Of a stretch of 64,000 nucleotides of DNA, positions 22,914 through 32,760 are shown one piece after another. The stretch lies in NCBI RefSeq assembly GCF_033807575.1, contig NC_084704.1:25707968-25771967 (forward strand). Reading direction: 5' to 3'. The notes beneath the pieces are model-generated. The model did no database searches and was not told where the DNA came from. It saw only the letters and a program-made list of their open reading frames with translations. The translations under genes were made by a program, and so were the position numbers. Source of the DNA: Cydia pomonella (taxonomy: Eukaryota; Arthropoda; Insecta; Lepidoptera; Tortricidae). Within the stretch, counting starts at the first letter, position 1; every line of letters starts with the position of its first letter.

Positions 22914-24081
22914 GAAAAAACTGAACTCTGTCTGTCTCGTCACTTGTCGAACTATGAGGGGTCTGCGGCTCGTGTGTATATGTATACACGTTTCCGCGGT
23001 GTCCACGACTCCTGCGAGTACTGGGATGTCCCCTAAAATTCGTACGTTGTCCACGGCCCCTGTGAAAATTATTACTAGGTACAGTACCTCTATTAGTGGA
23101 ATAGCGTGGTATCCATGGGCTGTGGTAGGCTCTGGCTCGATTGGGTTGGTAGCTGGTGGGCCCGCGCCCACGCCAGCCGTAGCGCTGTGGCTGCTGGAAA
23201 CCTCCTCTGTAGCCGTAGTTCATGTTCATGACTACTGGCTCGGGCTGGGGTCGCGCCAGCTCCTCGTCTTGGGCAGCTCTGACAGCTTCTTTTAATTCTG
23301 TGTATTCTCGGGCTGCTAAAATGGTACTAAGACGGCGGTTCCTCAAACCGTCCGTGAATTTCTTTATAGCTAAGGACTCGTTGATTGGTCTAAGGACATC
23401 GCGCGCCTCGGGCTTCCCGTCGGCTTGCGCTATCGTTAGGCCAATGAACAACTCCTCGATCTTATCACCATATTGAGTAATAGACATATCGCGCTGTGTT
23501 ATGTTATTTAATTGTTCAAGTAAAGAGACTGCGGATTTCTTCGGCAACAAATATTTTTGTAGATCAGTCACTAAATCGACAACAGTTTCATAACTCGATT
23601 TAAGTTTTAGTTGCGCAATTTTATTAATTCTTGTTTTAAGGACAAATGAAATTAGTAATTTTTTCTCGCAATTTTCGTTCAATATACTGTCTAGCATTTC
23701 AATACCGGAGATCATTTTTTCCACGGTCTCCTCCTTGCCGTCCAAAATAGGTATTAAGCTGTTCGCTTCTTTTATTTCGAATTTTTTCTCCATTTTAATT
23801 GGTTTTTCGGTTACACACTCTAAAACTTTATATTGTAAAATTTTATTATAAGCCTTATCTATTTTTTCACATAATAATTCTAAAATATAACACTCCTCGG
23901 ACTCAGACAGATCATCTAAATTAACAGAAGTGATTAAAGATCGGTAGTCCTCATATATCAACTGTGCATTGTCAATTTTTTCCTGACCTTGTTTTAGTTG
24001 CCTTCTAGCCTCGCCTAATTTTCGTAGGTATATGCGTATATTTTCTAACTTATTATATATAGTCTGTAATTCTAAATTCAT
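22906..24081 (-). CDS. gag: Gag of the gypsy element
   Basis: 391 aa from the first ATG at 24081 (the open frame continues upstream to 24117 without an ATG). The N-terminal third is charged and helical (coiled-coil-like, KLENIRIYLRKLGEARRQL), followed by a capsid-like middle (QLNNITQRDMSITQYGDKIE). The C-terminal tail is rich in Arg-Gly and aromatic residues (YGYRGGFQQPQRYGWRGRG) instead of a CCHC knuckle and probably binds RNA. It ends at TAA 22906-22908, overlapping the pol frame. Confidence 0.9.
   Translation of the reverse strand: MNLELQTIYNKLENIRIYLRKLGEARRQLKQGQEKIDNAQLIYEDYRSLITSVNLDDLSESEECYILELLCEKIDKAYNKILQYKVLECVTEKPIKMEKKFEIKEANSLIPILDGKEETVEKMISGIEMLDSILNENCEKKLLISFVLKTRINKIAQLKLKSSYETVVDLVTDLQKYLLPKKSAVSLLEQLNNITQRDMSITQYGDKIEELFIGLTIAQADGKPEARDVLRPINESLAIKKFTDGLRNRRLSTILAAREYTELKEAVRAAQDEELARPQPEPVVMNMNYGYRGGFQQPQRYGWRGRGPTSYQPNRARAYHSPWIPRYSTNRGTVPSNNFHRGRGQRTNFRGHPSTRRSRGHRGNVYTYTHEPQTPHSSTSDETDRVQFFRA
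22909..22923 (-). promoter_or_regulatory. Candidate gag-pol frameshift site (U6 run before CGA)
   Basis: In the gag frame the codons are CAG TTT TTT CGA GCA followed by the TAA stop. Pol lies in the +1 frame relative to gag. A -1 slip here would hit a stop within a few codons. A +1 slip of the UUU-reading tRNA onto UUC, with the slow CGA codon in the A site, or a -2 slip on U6, would enter pol. Seen directly: the frame relation, the U6 tract and its position two codons before the stop. The mechanism is inferred. Confidence 0.6.
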
Positions 24082-24169
24082 ACCCTTAACATTTCCGACG
24101 CTTTTCACTCCCGACACTTTTCACTTCACACACACACTATACGTAGAACGCCGCGCTTTCATCCACCGC

Positions 24170-24469
24170 TTATGCGCCTTCCTCCTCGTCGTCCTTGGCC
24201 GGAACTGACTTCCTCATGGACAGCCTAGCTTGCAATCGTGCCCAAACTTCTCTCCTGACTTCTTTGTGTATGTATTTTTGCTGTGCCTTCTTGAAAAACT
24301 TGTACAGGACGCAGCAACCGATGAGGGCGAGTACGACGAAAAGAACGCTTATAAGGATGTTATTGACCTTTGTGTGATGCTCGCTCGTGCCCGTCGCATC
24401 ATTCGATCCAACCGCATTCTGGGTGATCACAACCTCTTTCTCCTCCTGCTTGCTGTATCCTTGCCCCAT
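24170..24469 (-). CDS. Small myristoylated membrane ORF ahead of gag
   Basis: 99 aa from the ATG at 24469. The N-terminus MGQGYSKQ fits the N-myristoylation pattern (Gly2, Ser6). After an acidic segment with VVITQNAVGSN comes one hydrophobic helix (ILISVLFVVLALIGCCVLY, about residues 37-56), then a strongly basic tail (KKAQQKYIHKEVRREVWARL) and an acidic end (KDDEEEGA). Topology is likely a single-pass protein with a lipid anchor. It lies between the PBS and gag, 88 nt before the gag ATG. It is not one of the standard gypsy genes; it may affect membrane targeting or assembly, but the function is unknown. Codon use and an uninterrupted frame in a young element argue it is real. Confidence 0.8.
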   Translation of the reverse strand: MGQGYSKQEEKEVVITQNAVGSNDATGTSEHHTKVNNILISVLFVVLALIGCCVLYKFFKKAQQKYIHKEVRREVWARLQARLSMRKSVPAKDDEEEGA

Positions 24470-24630
24470 CACGCCTGAGTTACTGTATTTTTTCTACACG
24501 AAAATTGTCCATAATCGTATTAATAGTCTGCAGTACTGTCGCTTACGCAGCCTATATTGTAATAATCACGCTAACACTGAGGCGGCGAAAACGCTGACAC
24601 TAACATCGTGCGGCCCGGCGGAGCCCGCGC

Positions 24631-24648
24631 TCGAGGTCACGGTCGCCA
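24631..24648 (-). other. Primer binding site
   Basis: TGGCGACCGTGACC follows the 5' LTR with no gap on the element strand. It begins with TGG, as required for pairing with a tRNA 3' CCA, and from memory resembles the tRNA-Arg-type PBS of mdg1/412 elements. Confidence 0.8.
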
Positions 24649-24778
24649 TGTGGCATGTATGGGGCTGAGAGGTGAAATCAAACACAAGTGCTTACTCGCG
24701 AGCGTCTGTATTGTAACTAACTCAACATACATCGTCAACTTATGTATATCTATATCTTACACTACTACACACACCTCA
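24649..24778 (-). repeat. 5' LTR
   Basis: 130 bp, identical to the 3' LTR. It carries the promoter and transcription start of the element, though no TATA box stands out on the minus strand. Confidence 0.93.
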
Positions 24779-24782
24779 CTTC

Positions 24783-25338
24783 ATTTCCTACACTACAACG
24801 CCGATTTCTGGTTTAGAATAGTAGTGAGTGCATTGAGGTATATAGTAAGTGAGTGACAGTTAAAATGCAAGAATAATACTCGTACCTACACTACGCCACC
24901 TACAACAATGAAGTTGCAAGGAATGCGGCGTTGTCAGGGCGTTGTTGTGTGTATGAAGATAATTGATTAAGTTACATTGCAGCTCATTAGTATCATAATT
25001 TAAAACATCTTTGATTTGTTTAAAAATAATTTTAATCGATTTAGCCGTATAGTAGAAATAAGCAAAGTTAGCCGCAAAATGGCCTGTATTATTATTTATT
25101 TTACGCTGAAACTAGAAATTTTAGGAAAAAAGTCAGATGTTGCGATTGTTGTATTACTTACAATCTATGGACTTACATAGTTCGAAATAAAGATTCTATA
25201 TATATAAAAAATTATGGAAAAAACATATATATAGATTTTTTTTCCATAATTGTTTGTTGACCCATTTAGAAGAAATAGCATCTGAAAAGTAACAGGTTTT
25301 CGACAAAAACGGCGCGTAGCGCCTTAACGTGCACGTAA
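24783..25338 (-). other. 3' flank of the methyltransferase gene
   Basis: Contains a candidate poly(A) signal AATAAA on the minus strand near 25097-25102 and a short hairpin with aattatggaaaaaa arms at about 25208-25250. No gene is seen. Confidence 0.5.
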
Positions 25339-28300
25339 TTATTTTATGCCGTAGGCTACAATCAGTTGGTAGTCCATTTTTATAGCGTTTGGTGCCACCT
25401 CAAAGTAGTCTTTCATAAATTCTTCCCATCTTTCGTTCAGAGTACTAAAGGGGTTAACAGCCTTAACCAAGCCTGAAATTAAATTTAAAACAGAAATCAG
25501 TATATTTTATCTTTTTTTTTGCGTGAGTACAAATCAAAAAATATTGGAATGATTGGAAATCACTTCAACTTATATACTAACTTATATTATATTATACAAG
25601 TATATTTCATTCTCCTTAGATAAACATGAGAGTCGTACTAAATGCTAATATGTACCTACAGAAGACTGACAGTGTCTATATTATCTATACAAAGTATTAG
25701 CGTTCATTCAATGGTCAGCGCCATCTTTTGAACGAAAGTTGAGTTATTTTGATAAGGGGTCTAAGCGTCGAACTAAATGAATGGAACTGAGACCTACTTC
25801 AAAATAACTCGATCTCCGTTCAATATTCGCTGGTGCTATGGAACCCGAATCCGCCAGCAGAGGTCTAACAGTGCGGCTTACGTGGGCGATGACTCGCGAA
25901 TGCGACACGGCGCGGCGCGGCGCGGCGGCCCAAAGGCATTCGGAGATCGCCCACGTAGGACACTTCCAGAGGTATCAAAGGATTGAATTCACCCGCGCCG
26001 CGCCGCTTCGCGTGCGTGACTTATTCGCGAATTTAAAAAATTGGCAATACGTGACATTATATTCCAGTGCCGGTTCACATTATGAGTGCATTTGCAATGG
26101 AGTGTTGGAGTGTAGCGATTAGCTAATAAAATAAACTGTATTTCAACGTTTCCAAATGTTGCGTTATGGCCTCTATGGCCTACACTCGCTCGCCAAAACC
26201 TCTAATTGTACAGTATGTACTTGGGTCAGAAGTCATAGTTCGCGTAACAAGTTAACAACTGTCAAAGACCTGGCTGTAACCTTCGACGTCGCTCTTACTT
26301 TTCATGGCCACATAAAAGGAATTGGCTGTCCCAATTACACGCACTTTAGCACATAATAGTACATTTCGATGCTAGTGCGGAAAGTATCAATGACATTTCC
26401 GCACGTGTATCGAACGACGTTTTTTAATACAGTTGCGAAAAAATAAGAAAAACAACAAGTAGTTTTTTTTATGCATGTTCTACTCGTAAGACAGAAACAA
26501 TTGTAAATATAAAATATTATACTATTATTACCTAGGTATCGTTGTTTACGATTATTTGTGTATCGTATATTTAAATTGTATGAAAACAATATCGAATGTT
26601 GCCTTTGGAAACTTAAAACATTCTTGCAGTAAGAAATACGCCTCTGCTTTGAGAGGAGTGTCGGCAGCTATTCCGTTCCATTCAGACAACTTAATAAGAA
26701 CGGTTTTTCAATATTCAATATTAAAAAATAAACGTGTTATAATGATGAAGAGGTAAGTAATAAAATATGAAATATGCTTATATTTATTATTTTTACATTA
26801 ACAGTAGGTTTTTATGTTGATTACGACTTTTAAAGGAAACTAACATTAACACTCATCAAGTCATCAATAAGTAGTTATGAATTGGAACAAGTGGAAAAGT
26901 AAAAAGCACTAGTTCGCGAAATCCAACTTTCCGCACGCTAAACAGCTACGTAAAGTAACACTTTTTGAGCAACTGTATTAAAAAAACTCATCCGCAGTGC
27001 GGGCTCTAAGGCTGCATGCTCCCTTCCGTCATGGGCACCAGATTGTGATATTATGTTTGCCAGTCGATGGTTGGCTTTGTATCAGATTGCAAATAAGTAC
27101 TTACATTTGAAAGTATTTGCATCGTTATATGTATGCGTGTTATCAAATACATTCACTTCTATTTCTTTGAAGCCGATTGAAACCATTATATTTCTCACAT
27201 CGTTCTTGGGGTCCTTTAAACAAAAATATTAGTTAACATTGGTTATTCAAGAATATTTATGCATATAGGCACCTAAAATTGTAATTATGTAGTAATATTT
27301 TCAATACTACATACTTACTTAATATCTATAAGTAACTACATACCGTGTTAAGGCGGAAGAGTATGGGTATGGGAGAAACGGAATGGTACTGTAGGTAGTG
27401 TACCGGGGGCTGAATTTAGCGGGACTTTTCATTCATACTGTAGGTATTTTTTAACCGATTAAAAAATATTAAAATGAGTTTTCATAACTCGGTTGTTATT
27501 TTTTATGCTTTCAACACACTTGCTCAAAACGACGTTTTTATTCCACCGATTTTTGGGTCATAATCCTAGATATTAAACACGCGTGCTTTTTCAGTATACA
27601 TATTATAACACTTGTGCGTTTTCATTATATTATCCGACTGAGTTAAGAAGGTAACTGCATGATTGCTAATAATATGCATGGAAACGGAACCTTCTTAATT
27701 TGGTCAAGTAATACATTTTTTAACCAACTATTAGGTTCCAAATGTTAGTTCAAAGAGGTTTTATCACACCAAACATAATTTATAGATTAAATTATCTCGT
27801 AAATTACATTAATAAATAAACATACCATTTTATCGATTTGATAGAGATCACACATCGAGACGGATGGAGATCCGTCGAATAGAAATACGAAAATATTATC
27901 TTTATACATTTTTTTAATTGGCTGTTTGTCGATTTCGTTCGCGCCTTTGCCTTGCCCGCGCATTGGAATCGTGCGTAAAAAAAATAACGCGCCAGTCATT
28001 TTCCGTATTTGTCACAAAATTGGAATAGTTTTGCATGTTTTTAGTTTATATATTGACGAAAATGACATTTTCATCACACTTGCTCGAAAAAGTTCTTATT
28101 TCATGCAGGTGTACTGAAGGACAAAGGCCTATTTTGTTCCCGCGGGAGTTATGGATTGTGATAAAAAGCTATAACTCCCTAGGGAGTTATAGCTTATTAT
28201 TTTATTATGTCACTTTTTTATACAAACCAAGTAGCATAAATAAGTTTTACTTTTGAAATACTGACGTTTATAATTTATATTTTTGTTTATGTTTAAAATT

Positions 28301-31300
28301 AAATAATTCGATTAATTTAACAGCCGTTTAAAATATTTTTCCATATTTATTAACGGTGGCTGAATGCCGAATAGGTCTGTGCCCTCGATGCTAACCTGTC
28401 AAGAAATTACAAAATGGCGGACGTATGTTTGATATGTCACCGTATTTAAGAATTATTTCGTTTAAAATTTAGTTTTTTCTTCGCAAGTGTGATGAAAAAC
28501 ATTGTGTGTAACTCCGCGGGTAAGAATATTGCAAACTCGGGACTTTAATTCCCTCCAGCCTGCGGCTGTCGGGAATAATCACCCTCGTGTCCAAAATTTC
28601 ACCTATCCCCCTCGTTGCACAATGTACTATTTCAAGCATTGAAAATGAAGAACACATAAAATTGACGCTGCCAGTAATACTAATAGAGGCAAGAGCCGAG
28701 AACGAGAGCCTTTTACCGTCAAAATCGGGTGGAAAATAATTGGCGGCATACATATGAAGCTTTTATACAATGGAAAATCAGCAAAAACGCCCAGTCTTTC
28801 TTAGAAAACGTGTTGTTAGCTTACTTCAATGAACTGGCGAATAAGTCCCTACAAGCCCAGCAAGCTTTGGTGCAATTATTCGATGTTAAAACTGTAAGTC
28901 ACCATTTTGAAAACTGTACTTTTACTGTTTTGACAAAAATAATAATTTATAAGTTTTGTTTGTTCCTCGCAAGTGTGTTGAAAAACGTCGTATGAAACGC
29001 GTGTGCATTGGTCATTACCCACATCGGCTTTCTTATTGCGCGCTCGCTTACAGCTCGGCGCGCGCACAATATCGCCTCGTTTTTCATAATGTACTATTGT
29101 TACTTCATAACTCTCTTAATTACTCGACCGATTTTGAATTTTTTTATCTGATTGAAAGTTTTTACAAACAGATTAGTCCCATTTTTGTCAAAACTCAGTA
29201 CTGATAATTGGATCCATGTGCAACATATAGTTATTTTTGTATTTTCATAAAAAATACATTTGATAAAAAAGTGAAACTGCTGATGATGACCAGAACGAAA
29301 CTCTTCAACGACAACTTCTCTTTCACTTTGTGCCTTATGGAGTCCCTTGCTACGCTCAAGCTTCCAAATAAGAATCACTCGCTACGCTCGTGGTGCTTTC
29401 GCCATCTCGGGACTCAAATTTAACACTCGCATCAAAAACAAACTTTGCTCTTTTGTTGTACAAATAACTACTATAAATTGGTAGTAATTAAGCAGGTAGG
29501 TACTTGTGTTTTTCGATGACGGCTATAGTTTTTTGTTTCTTGTTTACTTGAAAACTAGTTATCCTGGATCTTAGAATTATGTTTTCAAAATGTAGGTAAC
29601 TACTTTACTACTAAATAATATTACCGGAGAATCGTGATAGGGTGACGTGAAGGTCTCAACATCTTTAAGGTCTTCAGCCCACTTCGCCTTGCGAGCGAGT
29701 GTGCGATATACATCGTAAACGGGGTATCGCCCGAGAAAGATAAGCAGGCAGCTACCTCCATCTTTTAAGGAATTATAGATGAACGAGAAAGCGGCCCTAG
29801 AAACGAACAAGATTGTTATTAATGTATAAAGAAAAAACCTCCTTCACTCTTAAGAAATGCAAGTAGGTATATGTACAGATGCAGAGAGAGAGGTGACCCC
29901 CATAAACTGATGTATGCAGGGGGGGTCACCTCTCTCTGCATCTGACTGTACATTAAAAACACTGCTTATATTTAAGTAATTACCTATATAGTATATACCT
30001 ACCTAACTATTACATTACAGACATCTCAATTTTCTTTTTTATGATTGAATCATCTCAAAGTAAAAACTTATTTGACGTTGCCATATTAATGTATATTACA
30101 TTGACTTGACCTTTACCTTACTGCCTTCTACTGGAACACACGACACAAACATGCATCAAAAATAATCCAAACTTAAACTTCTTTTAAACCTTGCAATTTG
30201 TCCTTCCCTTCCTACCTCCCTTGAGCATAGTAAGGGATCATCCATTAATTACGTCACATGAGTTTTTCGGAACTTATGTACAAAATATCATTTGATATTT
30301 ACCAGTCGCTTTTCGGTGAAGGAAAACATCGTGAGGAAATCGGATTAATCCCAACAAGGCCTAGTTTACCCTCTGGGTTGGAATTTGCCCAGGGTAGGCA
30401 ACTTTCGCGGTAGAAACGGCGGCGGTAGAAGCGTTTTACACGCGAGCTAGGCCGTCGTCTCAGACAGAAGGGGAGGGTACCCGCTCCGAGTCGTTCCTTG
30501 TGCAAAGGCTGTCCATGGTAATCCAGCGTGAAAATGCTGCGAGCATCATGGGCACCTTCGCACCGGAGACGGGAGGGAGCGGTTTGTTTGTCTAAATTTT
30601 TAGTTGTAATTTTATTGTAAAACATTTGAAAAGAACATTTATACACAAAAAATATTTTTGATATAAAAGATATATTAGTAATTTAATAACAAAAAAACAA
30701 TTTAGGAAAGATAATTACACGAATGAAAACGATTTTCATTTTAAAAACTTATCATTTAACTGTACAGTGAATAAATAATACTTATAAAAATATTTTTTCG
30801 GTTACAAAGTGATGTCACAAAGTTTGTGACTCCCCCCTCTCCCTTGTTACAACATTTCACTGTCACATTTTCTTGACCCCCTCCCATCCCTAAACATGTA
30901 ACGTAATTAATGGATGGCCCCTAAGTTATGAAAAAGAGATAGAATCTTAACTTACTCCTGTTGCTGGATCCTTTGAAACACATAAAAAGAAAACGCATGA
31001 TCAAAGGCGTCTTTCAGGAACAGTGGCAATTGCTTTGTAATATCCAATTGCATAAACTCGATGTGTTCGCTCCTGAAATGTTCGTTCGCGTATTTAACCA
31101 TCTGCGGACTTATATCACAGCCCACTATTTTACTATAACTGGGTGTCGCATGCTTTTCCAAAATAGTTTTAGTCGTGCTCCCGTCTCCACTTCCAATGTC
31201 AATGATAGATGCATTTTCCTTCCATCTGTTGTTAAAGGTGAATTCTGCTAAGGCTTTATTTGCGTCCCTTTTGGAAAGGAATGCAACTTTTCTATATAAA

Positions 31301-31314
31301 TCGGGGAATTCCAT
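25339..31314 (-). CDS. jhamt: Juvenile hormone acid methyltransferase-like protein, 4 exons, complete
   Basis: JHAMT methylates JH acid (or farnesoic acid) with SAM, the last step of JH synthesis in the corpora allata. Exons are 30956-31314, 29625-29796, 27105-27213 and 25339-25472. All borders are GT/AG, phases agree, and the total is 774 nt, 257 aa. Start: ATG 31314 (MEFPDLYRKVAFLSKRDANK). SAM motif I is SIIDIGSGDGSTTKTIL (about residues 37-53); VGCDISPQMVKYANEHF and LDITKQLPL follow, then FDHAFSFYVFQRIQ. Exon 2 gives LKDGGSCLLIFLGRYPVYDV and FTSPYHDSP; exon 4 ends QLIVAYGIK. Length is slightly below the roughly 270-280 usual for JHAMT. Lepidopterans have several paralogues, so the substrate is not certain. 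Its introns carry many insertions, one (30234-30921) only 34 bp from the exon 1 donor. Confidence 0.9.
25879..25957. repeat. GC-rich hairpin in methyltransferase intron 3
   Basis: Perfect 12-bp arms TACGTGGGCGAT / ATCGCCCACGTA enclose GAATGC / GCATTC and a ggcgc-repeat loop. Adjacent ccgcgccgcgccgc at 25995-26007 mirrors the loop, suggesting a larger MITE of about 150 bp. Confidence 0.7.
26358..26432. mobile_element. Short palindromic MITE (tacatt-cgat type), copy 1
   Basis: agtacatttcgatgctagtg cggaaa, and in inverse tttccgcacgtgtatcgaac gacg. A fuller copy of the family lies at 37290-37435. Confidence 0.6.
26424..26990. mobile_element. Element Z, copy 1 (TIR ttttttaatacagttgc)
   Basis: Inverted ends TTTTTTAATACAGTTGC (left) and GCAACTGTATTAAAAAAA (right). 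About 150 bp of the right end recurs inverted at 32326-32481. No coding capacity was found. Confidence 0.6.
27787..27999 (-). other. Unassigned ORF in methyltransferase intron 2
   Basis: 70 aa as read, starting MTGALFFLRTIPMRGQGKG; a GTATGT donor-like site follows at the codons ATG|GTATGT. It lies within repeat-rich intron sequence whose edges carry catcacacttgc / gcaagtgtgatg inverted motifs (28073, 28482). It is probably a fragment of a mobile element; I do not recognise the protein. Confidence 0.25.
28166..28195. repeat. Perfect 30-bp palindrome
   Basis: aagctataactccct followed immediately by its exact inverse complement, with no spacer. Confidence 0.95.
29872..29955. mobile_element. Short hairpin MITE
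   Basis: Arms tgtacagatgcagagagaga ggtgaccccc and the inverse gggggtcacctctctctgca tctgactgtaca around a loop of about 20 nt. It lies in intron 1, 75 bp from exon 2 of the methyltransferase gene. Confidence 0.85.
30234..30921. mobile_element. PIF/Harbinger-like element, third family
   Basis: A 688-bp element with inverted ends GGGATCATCCATTAATTACG / cgtaattaatggatggcccc. It has a perfect 3-bp TAA duplication (30231-30233 and 30922-30924), the signature of PIF/Harbinger. A dispersed repeat (cagtcgcttttcggtgaagg ... tttaccctctgggttgg, about 30300-30600) is nested in it. It lies in methyltransferase intron 1. Confidence 0.8.
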
Positions 31315-31790
31315 AACTTTGAGAAGTTAATAGGTTTCAAAATTAAATGAGATAAAGACGCTCTTGCTGCTTCGACTGAGTGCAAATGATAATGAGAAAT
31401 CAAGTCAGTCAAACTCACGTCATTTAGGTACCTAACATATTGTAATGTAATGCACCTATGTTTACACAGGTAATTTAAAGGTTGTGACCTGTAGCGCTTG
31501 TAATACCAAGTATTAATACTTAAGCGCTACAAATAGTCCATGAGCTTGCTACTTCAATTGATCATTTTTTTAAAGGCCGTTAACAAGTTTGAATATTGTC
31601 CTTTATCTACTTCCGTAACAGGAACAGTTACCATGTTTGAGATAGAATCCTCTAACCTAACAAATAGACGGACGGACAGGTGAATGCTTCGAATATGGAA
31701 CCCACAGAAAATATATGTTTTCTGTGGAGGAAAGCTTAAAAAAAAGTGTTAAGAGGCGGAAGTGCGTTACAAGCAGAAGTTTGCATGGTA
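31315..31790 (-). promoter_or_regulatory. 5' flank of the methyltransferase gene
   Basis: Sequence immediately upstream of the exon 1 ATG. A promoter is expected here, but no certain TATA box or initiator is identified. A short inverted pair gtagcgctt / aagcgctac occurs at 31492-31530. Confidence 0.35.
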
Positions 31791-32230
31791 AAGGGCCCTC
31801 CACACTCGTGCGCGAAGTGAGGCGCGAAGCCGCGAACGCGAGTGTGGAGGGCCCTCGCGTCGATTTCGCATATTGTTCACGCCTTCGCGCCTTATTCCCC
31901 GTTTTTTGTCGGTATTTAGCCCGCGTCAAAGGAGACGCGAAGCGCCAACTTGCAAGACTCCACACTCGCGATCGCTTCGCGCCGCGATTCGTTCACGAGT
32001 CGGTTAATCTGTAAACCGTCATAACCTTCTATGGCGGCTACTTGGCTATTGGGTGCGAACTTGATCAACCAAAAATCAATTTGACAGTTCCCAGTTTGAA
32101 TCAGTGCCTTGCCGCTAACTAAATCCGATCAGCTGACGCTTCGGCGCCATCTTGCCGCGAAGCAAACTGCGAAATCGCCGTGAAGTTGTGCGAGTGTGGA
32201 GTCTACGTCAACGTCGGTCGCGGTATGTGG
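31791..32230. repeat. Element X, copy 2 (uninterrupted)
   Basis: Collinear with 12787-14660 without the hAT-like element and MITE P. It includes the empty site for P (gatcagctgacgc). It starts aaagggccctccacactcgt and ends around acgtcaacgtcggtcgc. Confidence 0.8.
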
Positions 32231-32325
32231 GGGTTGAAGTTGAACCGGAAAAAAGAAATCATCCATATAGATCATATATAGATAGTCCAGACTTGCAAAT
32301 GGCCAGTTTCTAAATTACTGAAACA

Positions 32326-32481
32326 ATTTTTTTTTAATACAGTTGCTCAAAAAGTGTTACGTAGCTGTTTTAGCGTGCGGAAAGTTGGATTTCGCGAACT
32401 AATAGTGCTTTTTACTTTTCCACTTGTTCCAATTTATGACTACTTATTGATGAGTGTTAATGTTAGTTTCCTTTAAAAGTG
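32326..32481. mobile_element. Element Z end, copy 2
   Basis: Starts ttttttttaatacagttgct and continues with the gtgcggaaagttggatttcg block, in inverse orientation to 26829-26990. The other end is missing. Confidence 0.7.
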
Positions 32482-32644
32482 GTGTGGCGACCACATACAT
32501 TCGTGTGTAGCCACCTTTTCAAACAACCACGGCAACACTCGGACTGTTATGTTGACTGAGAGAGAAAACCGAGGCAATTATTACCCATGTTTTTAGATTG
32601 TTAGAAACCAATAGTGTATACTGTATAAATCCTGATGAGTAAGG

Positions 32645-32760
32645 TATAAGACAAGACAAGACAAGACAAAGCATTTATTGCAATCATATTAAGTACACAA
32701 AATTACATAATATGTACCCTGCAAGGGCGCAGCAGTCTTATAACTAAATAACAATCTAGT
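32645..32760 (-). mobile_element. LINE 3' end with TTGTC tail
   Basis: On the minus strand a 3' UTR-like segment (ending tgcaataaatgctttgtc) passes into (TTGTC)n at 32645-32672. It is truncated, with no ORF. Confidence 0.55.

Larger units (their letters stand above)
18919..24778 (-). mobile_element. Ty3/gypsy-type LTR retrotransposon, structurally intact
   Basis: A 5.86-kb element with direct repeats of 130 bp at both ends, identical base for base as far as I can compare. It is bordered by the 4-bp duplication CTTC (18915-18918 and 24779-24782). In transcription order the parts are: 5' LTR, PBS, small membrane ORF, gag, pol (PR-RT-RNaseH-IN), a 0.2-kb 3' region and the 3' LTR. There is no env. 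Identical LTRs imply a recent insertion, and all three ORFs are open. The LTRs are unusually short for the group. The domain order RT-RNaseH-IN places it in Metaviridae (gypsy); I do not assign a clade. Confidence 0.95.

Noticed and set aside
23003..23476. Plus-strand ORFs opposite gag/pol
   Set aside because: Shadows of gag and pol codons; no independent motif.
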